From Flammeovirgaceae bacterium UBA2371 (GTDB taxonomy: Bacteria; Bacteroidota; Bacteroidia; Cytophagales; Cyclobacteriaceae), in NCBI GenBank assembly GCA_002345965.1, contig DDTF01000017.1, positions 1 through 23,014 of the forward strand: a stretch of 23,014 nt of DNA. The letters are read 5' to 3'. Every line of letters begins with the position of its first letter. Position 1 is the stretch's first letter. Below the pieces are notes generated by a model, which saw only the letters and a list, made by a program, of their open reading frames with translations, did no database searches and was not told where the DNA came from. Shown here piece after piece: positions 1-6,901 of the stretch. The translations under genes and the position numbers were made by a program.

Positions 1-326
1 ATTCAAAACTTGTGAATTCGGATTTTCATTTGAGTACTTACTAATATGGATTTACCAGTGTAAACACTTTTAGCGCTCATTCAAAAAACAAATCAAATGT
101 TTAAAATTATTATTCCCGGATACCTAACAACCAATAGGTTCGATATAAAATGTAACTATTTAAAGGAAAATACATCTATCTAAATTTTGTTTTTAAAAAA
201 TGTCTTGAAGAACAGGTTGAATATCAACAATTGTTGTTCATTTATTACAATTTGAATCTTTCAATGATTAGCATTGTTGTAAACAAGTAAGTGCATAATC
301 CTCTATTCCTTCCATAATACATCACT
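1..326. other. AT-rich intergenic leader
   Basis: No convincing gene was found on either strand. The stretch is very AT-rich and presumably carries the promoter of the hydroxylase gene at 327. It contains a perfect 12-bp palindrome, CAACAATTGTTG, at 225-236, about 90 nt before the start codon. I found no exact TAnnTTTG box; the nearest match (TACAATTTG, about 247-255) has one extra spacer base. Confidence 0.5.
225..236. promoter_or_regulatory. Perfect 12-bp palindrome upstream of the hydroxylase gene
   Basis: The sequence CAACAATTGTTG is fully self-complementary and lies about 90 nt upstream of the ATG at 327. A palindrome of this size in a leader could be a dimer-binding operator. In AT-rich DNA it could also be chance, so the regulatory role is a guess. 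Confidence 0.25.
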
Positions 327-1214
327 ATGACCAAAGAAATACTTACCCTTGATCAGGTAATGTCAATGGATCTTCCCAATATCATTGTCTATGCAGCCCC
401 TATTATGATTTTATTAGTGGTGCTGGAATGGGTAATTAGTTATTATAAAAAAAGAGATTATTATGATGGTAAAGACACCTTAGCCGCTACTGCGATAGGA
501 TTGGGAAATGTTGCCATCAGCGCAGCTATCAAGATTATTACTTTTGGTATTGTTCTGTTTTTTTATAATCTGGTGCCGTGGGGTATCCCCTATGCCTGGT
601 GGTCATTTATTCTATGTTTCATTTGGATTGACTTCTGGAGGTATTGGGCACATCGCATTGCGCATGAAAACAGATTCTGGTGGGCAACACACGTTACACA
701 TCACTCTTCCGAAAAGTACAATTGGTCCGTTTCATTTCGATTAGGATGGACACAACACATCAAAATTATTTTCTTCATTCCGGTGGCATTAGCCGGATTC
801 CATCCTGTTGTATTTTTTGTTTGTCATCAGATAGCAGTGCTCTATCAATTTTGGATACATACAGAATATATCCGGAAACTTCCTAAGCCCATTGAATTTC
901 TATTTACCACACCCTCTCACCACAGGGTACATCATGCGAGAAATGACAAATATCTTGACAAAAATTATGGGTCTACATTTATTATTTGGGACAGGATGTT
1001 TGGCACATTTCAGGGTGAAGAAGAACAGGCAGACTATGGCATTACCAAACCCATTCGATCTTACAATCCTGTTTACCTGTGTTTCCATGAATGGATGGAC
1101 ATCATTAAGGACATTAAAAATTCCAAGTCTTTGAAAGAGGCTTATGTGATGACTTTTGTACGGCCCAGCAAACTGGAAGAAAAAAGGAAGCAGTTTCGGG
1201 ATGAAGACAATTAG
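327..1214 (+). CDS. Sterol desaturase / fatty acid hydroxylase family protein
   Basis: This is a 295-aa integral membrane protein of the fatty acid hydroxylase superfamily. Family members use a di-iron centre held by histidine clusters to hydroxylate or desaturate lipid substrates. The three clusters are visible: H109xxxH113 (HRIAH), H122xxHH126 (HVTHH) and H198HxxHH203 (HHRVHH). Hydrophobic spans lie at roughly residues 18-38, 58-80, 90-105 and 145-175, placing the clusters on the cytoplasmic face as in the family. Length is normal. The start is the ATG at 327 with an A/T-rich leader and no Shine-Dalgarno sequence, as is usual in Bacteroidota. The stop TAG (1212-1214) overlaps the stop of the convergent sigma-factor gene. 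The substrate cannot be read from sequence; a membrane lipid, carotenoid or sterol-like compound is possible. Confidence 0.93.
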   Translation: MTKEILTLDQVMSMDLPNIIVYAAPIMILLVVLEWVISYYKKRDYYDGKDTLAATAIGLGNVAISAAIKIITFGIVLFFYNLVPWGIPYAWWSFILCFIWIDFWRYWAHRIAHENRFWWATHVTHHSSEKYNWSVSFRLGWTQHIKIIFFIPVALAGFHPVVFFVCHQIAVLYQFWIHTEYIRKLPKPIEFLFTTPSHHRVHHARNDKYLDKNYGSTFIIWDRMFGTFQGEEEQADYGITKPIRSYNPVYLCFHEWMDIIKDIKNSKSLKEAYVMTFVRPSKLEEKRKQFRDEDN

Positions 1215-1885
1215 GTTAATGATTTAATTCTTGTCATTACCTTATTCACCATGGGATCACAATAAATCAGATTGAATTCATAGATTTCTTCAGGCGCATA
1301 ACTTTTTTCTATTTCTGCTTGCAACATTTTCTTTGCCCTGTTTAGTCTCACTTTCACATTTGCCTCCGTTATGTCCAGTGCTTCTGCTGTTTCGAAGGTA
1401 TTCATTCCACTAATTTCCCGTAGCGAAAAGACCATGCGATACTCAAATGGAAGCGTGGTAATCGCCCTCTCTATTACTTGCCCCAGTTCACGGTTGGTCA
1501 TTGTTTGCCCCGGATCGGTATCATGGCTGTTTGAAAACATAGGCTTCATCATTTCGTTGTTGTATTCCAGATTTGCTACCTCTCTTTTGTAAGCCGCTTT
1601 TTGCGATTTCTGATAACAATTGTTCAACATGATTCGGATGATCCATGTTTTGAAGGTCGATCTGTATTCAAATTTGTCAAGATTAAAATAGGTACTCACA
1701 AAAGTTTCCTGCATTAGATCTTGCGACTCATCATGACGATATCCGTAAGACCTGGCCACTTTGTATAAATAAGGATTATACCTTCTAATGATAATTTCAT
1801 ACAATTCCTGTTCTCCATGCATCACCCTATCCAGCACTTCTCTGTCACTTAATTGCGCAAAACGTTTTGTTACAGCAGCCTCCAT
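1211..1885 (-). CDS. RNA polymerase ECF-type sigma factor
   Basis: This is a 224-aa sigma-70 family protein of the extracytoplasmic-function type: it has sigma region 2 and region 4 but no room for region 3. Region 2 spans about residues 25-100 and includes a DLMQETF motif and a following WIIRIMLN segment typical of the -10-binding and core-binding surface. Region 4 spans about residues 142-190 (LPFEYRMVFSLREISGM, then a helix-turn-helix with ITEANVKVRLNRAKKML). A short C-terminal tail (190-224) with a CD-MV motif is seen in a subset of ECF factors. No anti-sigma factor gene is adjacent: the upstream neighbour is yebC, facing away, and the downstream neighbour is convergent. How it is controlled is therefore not visible here. 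The start is the ATG at 1885. Confidence 0.93.
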   Translation of the reverse strand: MEAAVTKRFAQLSDREVLDRVMHGEQELYEIIIRRYNPYLYKVARSYGYRHDESQDLMQETFVSTYFNLDKFEYRSTFKTWIIRIMLNNCYQKSQKAAYKREVANLEYNNEMMKPMFSNSHDTDPGQTMTNRELGQVIERAITTLPFEYRMVFSLREISGMNTFETAEALDITEANVKVRLNRAKKMLQAEIEKSYAPEEIYEFNLIYCDPMVNKVMTRIKSLT

Positions 1886-2218
1886 TACTTAGCTTTTAAT
1901 TTGAATACCAACGCTACCATTTACTACAAGACATGTTCCAATAAAATTCCCTTGTAAAACCAGCAGCTGCAGAATTACTATTGGAAAAAGTACTGATTAT
2001 TTTCTAATTCCTTTTCCCATTTCAAGAGGATGACCGGCCCGGGTACCACAGCAGCAAAAAGGGCAATAATAGGGTACAACCTACCTGCAACAAGAGTTGG
2101 ATATGGTAATGGAGTAGTCGTAAACCCCAAAGGTTACAAACTGACAGTAATTTAATATTTTCAATTTCCATTGAGACGCTTAATTTTACACCACTTCAAA
2201 AAGAGGAAACCTTAGGAT
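1886..2218. other. 333-bp divergent intergenic region (sigma factor / yebC)
   Basis: This region separates two divergent genes and must hold both promoters, but no exact TAnnTTTG box was found on either strand. It contains one short open frame with a coding-like look (2030-2155), listed separately. The sequence AAGAGG lies about 13 nt before the yebC ATG and could act as a weak, distant ribosome-binding site. Nothing else was recognised. Confidence 0.5.
2030..2155 (+). CDS. Possible 41-aa ORF or gene remnant
   Basis: An ATG at 2030 opens 41 codons ending in TAA at 2153-2155. The product is basic and glycine-rich, with segments such as GYNLPATRVGYGNG and VNPKGYKLTVI, and the frame stays open upstream of the ATG to about 1997. 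AAGAGG directly abuts the ATG, which is too close for a working ribosome-binding site. I do not recognise a family. It could be a small protein, the 3' remnant of a lost gene, or chance. Confidence 0.2.
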   Translation: MTGPGTTAAKRAIIGYNLPATRVGYGNGVVVNPKGYKLTVI

Positions 2219-2926
2219 ATGGGACGTATTTTCGAAAAGAGAAAGCACAAGATGTTTGCCCGCTTTGACCGCATGGCCAAGGCCTTTACGCGAATTGGAA
2301 AGGAAATTTCGATTGCTGTAAAATCCGGAGGCCCATTGCCCGAAAACAATCCAAGGTTAAGGCTGGCTATTCAAAACGCCAAAGGGGCCAATATGCCCAA
2401 AGACCGTGTAGATGCGGCAATAAAAAGGGCCTCGTCCAAGGAAGAAAAGGACTTTCAGGAAGTTACCTACGAGGGATATGCACCCCATGGAGTACCCGTG
2501 TTAATTGAATGTGCCACAGACAATCCTACCCGGACTGTTGCCAACATAAGGCTTCACTTTTCAAAAAAAGGAGGAAGCATGGGCAATTCAGGATCAGTAG
2601 CGTTTATGTTTGAAAGAAAGGGTGTATTTAAATTTCCTAAAGATGCGTTCAACCTGGATGAACTGGAATTGGATTTGATTGATGCGGGTGCGGAGGAAAT
2701 AGAACAAGAGGAAAATGAAATTGTGATTTACACCAAATTCAATGACTTTGGGAATATGCAAAAATTCATTGAGGCGAAAGATTTGGATGTGATTAGTTCC
2801 GAATTGCAGTACATCCCCACCACTACTAAAGAACTATCCGAAGCAGAGCAGGATGAGGTAATGGAATGCATTACTACCCTTGAAGCTGATGAAGATGTTC
2901 AGACGGTTTATCACAACCTGGCTTAG
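2219..2926 (+). CDS. yebC: YebC/PmpR (TACO1) family protein
   Basis: This 235-aa protein matches the YebC/TACO1 family along its whole length. The N-terminus (MGRIFEKRKHK, then MAKAFTRIGKEI) is the Bacteroidota version of the family's MAGHSKW start. The middle contains the conserved NNPRLRLAIQNAK and MPKDRVDAAIKRA helices, followed by YEGYAPHGVP and the NPTRTVANIR...KKGGSMGNSGSVAFMF signature. The three-domain architecture is intact. Older annotations call the family a DNA-binding transcriptional regulator; later work links bacterial YebC and mitochondrial TACO1 to the ribosome and to relief of stalling at proline-rich stretches. I would favour a translation role but cannot show it from sequence. 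The start ATG at 2219 is fixed by the conserved N-terminus. Confidence 0.96.
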   Translation: MGRIFEKRKHKMFARFDRMAKAFTRIGKEISIAVKSGGPLPENNPRLRLAIQNAKGANMPKDRVDAAIKRASSKEEKDFQEVTYEGYAPHGVPVLIECATDNPTRTVANIRLHFSKKGGSMGNSGSVAFMFERKGVFKFPKDAFNLDELELDLIDAGAEEIEQEENEIVIYTKFNDFGNMQKFIEAKDLDVISSELQYIPTTTKELSEAEQDEVMECITTLEADEDVQTVYHNLA

Positions 2927-2942
2927 CATCAATTCAAAGTTT

Positions 2943-3004
2943 GGAATTTAAAGTTCAAGGTTTAAAGTTCAGGATTGAGCTTTAAACCTTGAGTTATGAA
3001 TTCC
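2943..3004. repeat. Extended inverted repeat with embedded direct repeat between convergent genes
   Basis: The core is a perfect 13-bp inverted repeat, TCAAGGTTTAAAG (2955-2967) and CTTTAAACCTTGA (2980-2992), around a 12-nt loop. Imperfect pairing extends outward to GGAATT (2943-2948) and AATTCC (2999-3004). The left side also holds a direct repeat of TTTAAAGTTCA (2947-2957 and 2961-2971, period 14). It lies between the convergent yebC and DUF2807 genes and touches the latter's stop codon. It could work as a two-way terminator, but neither side has a T-tract, so it may instead be an intergenic repeat family. Confidence 0.6.
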
Positions 3005-3711
3005 TAGTCCTTAATAACTGAACTTGCTCCGCTAGTGGAAGAGGTTACTGCAGCTTCTCCCCTATACAATATCGAGCTTGCACCATTTGCTTCTGCCTTT
3101 AAGGTTTTACTGGCCCTCACATAGGCATGACTTGCCCCGGAAGCTATTACATGCATGTCCTCTACTTCCAGGTTGTATGCTTTAAATAAAGAGGCGCCAG
3201 ACAATTCGCTGAAGGTGGTTTTAGATATACCAGACAGGGTTAAGTTAGAAGCACCTGACAGGATAAACTTACTCGCATTGGCTTCCAAATCTACCTGAGC
3301 CAATGAAGCACCCGATAAATTCAAGTTGAAATTATCTTGTTCAAAACCACTGATATTGGCGGTAACTGCTCCATAAAAGTCGGCCGAAACCAATGATGGC
3401 ATGGTAACAGTAATGTAGGTAGTATGTTTTCGGTTGCGGTTTTTAGTGAATCGTGTTACCAGGGTATTGCCCACCCTAACTACTTCCAGATCGTCCAGAT
3501 TTCTGCGATCGCCTTTGGCAGCTACCGAGAACAGATTTCCGCGCGTAACAGTCACATACATGGCATCCCCAATATCGAGGCGGTCAAAATCAGAAACGGA
3601 AAATTGCTGCTCATTATATTGAATGGGTCCCGGATCCTCATGCAAATTGCAAGATGCCAGACCGAACAGAAGCACAGCAGTAAAAGATTTAAAATGATTG
3701 AAAAATCGCAT
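3004..3711 (-). CDS. DUF2807 (GIN-domain) lipoprotein, putative surface protein
   Basis: This is a 235-aa predicted lipoprotein of the DUF2807 family (putative auto-transporter adhesin head, GIN domain). I use the ATG at 3711 rather than an in-frame ATG 12 codons earlier, because only the shorter form begins with a clean lipoprotein signal (MRFFNHFK, a hydrophobic stretch, lipobox LASC, Cys21). The mature part is a predicted right-handed beta-helix. The motif (S/N)GAS recurs six times, at about residues 133, 152, 171, 191, 209 and 227, roughly one per 19-residue coil. FDRLDIGDAMYVTVTRG near the start is the usual opening of this family. Residues after the Cys (NLHEDPG) are partly acidic, which may favour surface export of Bacteroidota lipoproteins; that is inference. 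The molecular function of the family is not established. Confidence 0.9.
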   Translation of the reverse strand: MRFFNHFKSFTAVLLFGLASCNLHEDPGPIQYNEQQFSVSDFDRLDIGDAMYVTVTRGNLFSVAAKGDRRNLDDLEVVRVGNTLVTRFTKNRNRKHTTYITVTMPSLVSADFYGAVTANISGFEQDNFNLNLSGASLAQVDLEANASKFILSGASNLTLSGISKTTFSELSGASLFKAYNLEVEDMHVIASGASHAYVRASKTLKAEANGASSILYRGEAAVTSSTSGASSVIKD

Positions 3712-3783
3712 AAAAGTCAGTTTTTGGTTGTTTTGCTGATAAGACAACCCAAACTGTACTACCCCCTATACCTCATGAAAAAA

Positions 3784-5775
3784 TTATTTACTGGCTCCGA
3801 GGGGACCTGATTGGGGACCTGCCAGGGTAAGGTTATCATCCACCATTCTGTTGTTGTATTGCTGAATAAAGGCTTTTAACTTTTTTTCCATTGTCAAAAC
3901 TACCTCAGGTTTTTCATTTACAAGATTGGATTTTAATCGCTTATCATTTCTGAAATCGTACAACGCCACTGATTTCTCACCATCATACTGGAGTAAGTAA
4001 TCTCCGATAAAAGCTTGATAAACATTGTCAGAATAGTTGAAGGCAAATGGTTCTTTCGAAGCATCAAAAATATTCCTTCCATAGGCCATATAAGGTTTAT
4101 CGTAATTCAAATATCCCAACACCGAAGGCATGATATCAATTTGCTGTACTATATCCTGAGAAAACGAAGACCAGTCACTTCCCGGTTTATAAAAGAAAAG
4201 TGGCACTGAGTAATATCCCCACGCTGAATTGTACTCCTGATAGTGAATGGCTGCGGTAGGATGATCAGCTGTGAATACGAATAAAGTATTGTTATACCAT
4301 GGCATTTTAGATGCGGTTTGCATAAATCGCTTGATGGCAAAATCGGTGTATTCAATCGTTTTATGAATGGGTAGTGGACCTCCTTTGAATTTATCTTTGT
4401 ATTCCTCGGGAAGAATATGAGGTGGATGAGAAGTAACTGTAAATAGCGTTGAATAAAATGGTTGCTTGAACGTGTTCAGTGTTTTGGCAAAATATTGCAA
4501 AAATTTCTCATCCCAAATTCCCCATATGCCATCGAAGTCATCATCGTTGCCATATTCGGTCATTCCATAGTAATCATCAAACCCGGACAGATTGGCAAAT
4601 GCCTGCAAACCCATAGAACCATTAGGCGCCCCATGGAAGAAAGACGTGTAGTACCCTTTTTCTTTTAGCAGACTCGCAAGACTATTGATTTTATTGCCTG
4701 AATAATGAGAGAGCACATATGGCACTTCAATAGAAGGAATACTACAAATCACAGACGGCATCGCATCGATAGATTTTCTTCCATTGGCAAAAGAGTATTG
4801 AAATGCTTTACTCTTTCCAATAAGTGAATCGAGGTAGGGTGAGTATCCCTTGTAGTCTTTGATCCCCATATCTTTATTGTAAGCGCCAACAAACTCCTTT
4901 GAGAAGCTTTCCAAAATGATAACTACTACATTTTCATACTTGAATGCCGCTGTGTCCTTGGGCATATGCACGGGAGTATATACTTGAGATAATCCATCTT
5001 CGGATTCATAATAGTTAACCTTTTTAATCACGTTGGCCTTTGCCGTGCGCATCAGTGCAAAGGGTGTGTTCAGTACCAGGTTGATGTCTTTGGGAACTGT
5101 TGCAAATTCAGCTGCATTGCTGAGGGTAATGGGTCTTGTACTGTGTCTGAATCCTCCTCGCACGCCTCCTACAAATAAATAAATGATCAATGGCATTAGT
5201 GCCACGCTACTTCCATAGAACATCCATTTGTTTTTAAACTGAGGTACTGAAATCCTGATGCGGTTTGATAATTTGATAAACAAAAAAATCAGGATAAAGA
5301 AAAACACAAAACCATACCAGTAGTCAATGAGAAAGGAGAAGAACAATGCACCAAAATTCTGTTCATTCTCGAATTGAGAAAAAACTGAAATGGTAGTTCT
5401 ACGTAAAGTATATCGGTAATACACACTATCAGCAACATTCACTGCCAGGCCAATCCCGTTGGTGATGATGAAGATGTAGTGAAGCATTTTCTGATAAAGT
5501 GGATGGAACCTTGTTTTTAGCGGAATGATGGTGAGCAATATTAGCAGTGAGTTGATATACAGTACTGCCGACAGGTCAAATTTGAGCCCCCCCAACATAA
5601 TAGTGGCCATTCTGGCCCAGGTCATATCGGGGAAAAAACTTAAATTGAATAAGTAAAAACTGATTCGGCAGATGGTATAGAACCCCATGACCAGCAAAAG
5701 GCGTTGCACCATGCCAGCATATATGTTCCCCTTCACCGTAATACCTTCAAAAAGCCTATTTATAGGATACTTCAT
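3784..5775 (-). CDS. LTA synthase family membrane phosphotransferase/sulfatase
   Basis: This is a 663-aa inner-membrane enzyme of the alkaline phosphatase superfamily, resembling LtaS, OpgB and EptA-type phosphotransferases. Five hydrophobic segments occupy roughly residues 20-205. The periplasmic catalytic domain begins near residue 275 with VVVIILESFSKE (metal-binding Glu289). NGRKSIDAMPS follows, with Ser335 at the nucleophile position where LtaS has Thr. Then come FFHGAPNGSMG (His381), GFDDYYG, and the late metal site FTADHP (Asp504, His505). A GTG eight codons upstream (5799) could also start the protein, but the ATG at 5775 is the better start. As a Gram-negative, the organism should not make lipoteichoic acid, so the substrate is more likely a phospholipid head group transferred to a glycan, or lipid A. 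The DUF2807 gene follows 72 nt downstream on the same strand. Confidence 0.9.
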   Translation of the reverse strand: MKYPINRLFEGITVKGNIYAGMVQRLLLVMGFYTICRISFYLFNLSFFPDMTWARMATIMLGGLKFDLSAVLYINSLLILLTIIPLKTRFHPLYQKMLHYIFIITNGIGLAVNVADSVYYRYTLRRTTISVFSQFENEQNFGALFFSFLIDYWYGFVFFFILIFLFIKLSNRIRISVPQFKNKWMFYGSSVALMPLIIYLFVGGVRGGFRHSTRPITLSNAAEFATVPKDINLVLNTPFALMRTAKANVIKKVNYYESEDGLSQVYTPVHMPKDTAAFKYENVVVIILESFSKEFVGAYNKDMGIKDYKGYSPYLDSLIGKSKAFQYSFANGRKSIDAMPSVICSIPSIEVPYVLSHYSGNKINSLASLLKEKGYYTSFFHGAPNGSMGLQAFANLSGFDDYYGMTEYGNDDDFDGIWGIWDEKFLQYFAKTLNTFKQPFYSTLFTVTSHPPHILPEEYKDKFKGGPLPIHKTIEYTDFAIKRFMQTASKMPWYNNTLFVFTADHPTAAIHYQEYNSAWGYYSVPLFFYKPGSDWSSFSQDIVQQIDIMPSVLGYLNYDKPYMAYGRNIFDASKEPFAFNYSDNVYQAFIGDYLLQYDGEKSVALYDFRNDKRLKSNLVNEKPEVVLTMEKKLKAFIQQYNNRMVDDNLTLAGPQSGPLGASK

Positions 5776-5966
5776 CTTACTAATTGCACTTTGGTCCACA
5801 ATTCAAACTTCACATCAGTCAATTAGTCGCAAAATAAGGCAAATCAACCCTATGGAACCTCATTATGGTTTCAGTTTTTGTCTTAGTTTTGTAATTCTGT
5901 GGATATTAAAAATTGGCTTTTTAAATTGTTTTTGAATCCTAGGAACCTAAACGCAAGTTACTCAAC

Positions 5967-6860
5967 ATGAGGCTTATTTGCTCATTCTTAATGCTGATGG
6001 CCTTTCAGTACGGATATGCCCAAAATGTAGAATCATTTGGCGTTTTTGGTGGCTTTAATGTTCCAGTTACTTATGACCAGGGTCTCATTAACGACCCTCG
6101 TTACGAAGGCAAGGTTACTTTTCGTGCTACACCCATTGGATTTACTTACGGCTACGATCATGTTGGTTTTGGATTTGTACTCTCTCCCTCATTAACCAAA
6201 ATCGGTCAGAAATTCTTAATTAAAAATACGGTGGGTGGAGACGTTGGGTCTCGTGATGTGCAGATGGATTATTTCAGTCTGCCTGTAGCCCTTAAACTTC
6301 ATTTGAATGATCTCTCTTTCTTTCGGTTAAGCGCGGTGGCAGCCATCAATATCAATTATCTCATCAGTGGCAAAGAGGTCATCTCCTACTCTTCTTCCAA
6401 ACAAAAGTATCCAGCAGGGGTATTAATCCCCAATGAGCCCGGCTATACGCAAGTTTTTGATGGTGTGCTGGTGCCAGATGTAAAAGATCAGTTATATGTA
6501 AGCAAAGACAAATACAATCCACTCCAGCTATTTGCCGCTGTAGGATTGCGCTCTGACTTTGATCTGAATGACGACTGGAGTCTAAACTTTGATGGAAGGG
6601 CCAACTTTGGTTTATTTGATCCGCGCAAAAAAGATTATATAGAATTACTGAAACAAAACAATGATGCGCCTGATCTTTATGGGGCGCGACATGAGATCTA
6701 TCTGTCGGTAGAAATTGGAGTAGCGCGAATCATACAGATCAAGAAAAAATTTGAAGCCCGTCATTCCAGCAAGCCCATTGTCAACAACAAATCTTCTTCT
6801 TCTATTCCAAAGCAAAATCACAAGAAGATACTTACCAAAAAGAAGAAGAAAAAGAATTAA
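5967..6860 (+). CDS. Outer-membrane beta-barrel protein with lysine-rich C-terminal tail
   Basis: This is a 297-aa predicted outer-membrane protein. A signal peptide (MRLICSFLMLMAFQYGYA, cut before QN) is followed by alternating amphipathic strands (GVFGGFNVPVTY, FGFVLSPSLTKIG, QMDYFSLPVALKL) typical of small porin-like or PorT-type barrels of Bacteroidota. The last strand ends near residue 258 (EIYLSVEIGVARII). After it comes an extension of about 40 residues rich in Lys and Ser and ending in KKILTKKKKKKN, which is unlike a usual barrel terminus. A TAGTTTTG sequence at 5884-5891 fits the Bacteroidota -7 box, but no TTG sits at the right distance. The gene ends directly at a strong hairpin terminator. 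Specific function is unknown; PorT is one possible relative, not a secure call. Confidence 0.82.
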   Translation: MRLICSFLMLMAFQYGYAQNVESFGVFGGFNVPVTYDQGLINDPRYEGKVTFRATPIGFTYGYDHVGFGFVLSPSLTKIGQKFLIKNTVGGDVGSRDVQMDYFSLPVALKLHLNDLSFFRLSAVAAININYLISGKEVISYSSSKQKYPAGVLIPNEPGYTQVFDGVLVPDVKDQLYVSKDKYNPLQLFAAVGLRSDFDLNDDWSLNFDGRANFGLFDPRKKDYIELLKQNNDAPDLYGARHEIYLSVEIGVARIIQIKKKFEARHSSKPIVNNKSSSSIPKQNHKKILTKKKKKKN

Positions 6861-6888
6861 AAAAAAGCCTCAATCAGAGGCTTTTTTT
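6859..6888. terminator. Bidirectional Rho-independent terminator
   Basis: The stem GCCTC (6867-6871) / GAGGC (6877-6881) with loop AATCA is flanked by an A-run (6859-6866) and a T-run (6882-6888). It therefore reads as an intrinsic terminator on both strands. It ends the barrel gene, overlapping its stop codon, and the convergent molybdopterin-subunit gene whose stop is at 6902. Confidence 0.92.
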
Positions 6889-6901
6889 ATGAGATCAATA
6901 A

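Noticed and set aside
3..80. 25-codon minus-strand open frame at the window edge
   Set aside because: It is too short to judge, with no family resemblance and no promoter; the surrounding DNA is non-coding in character.
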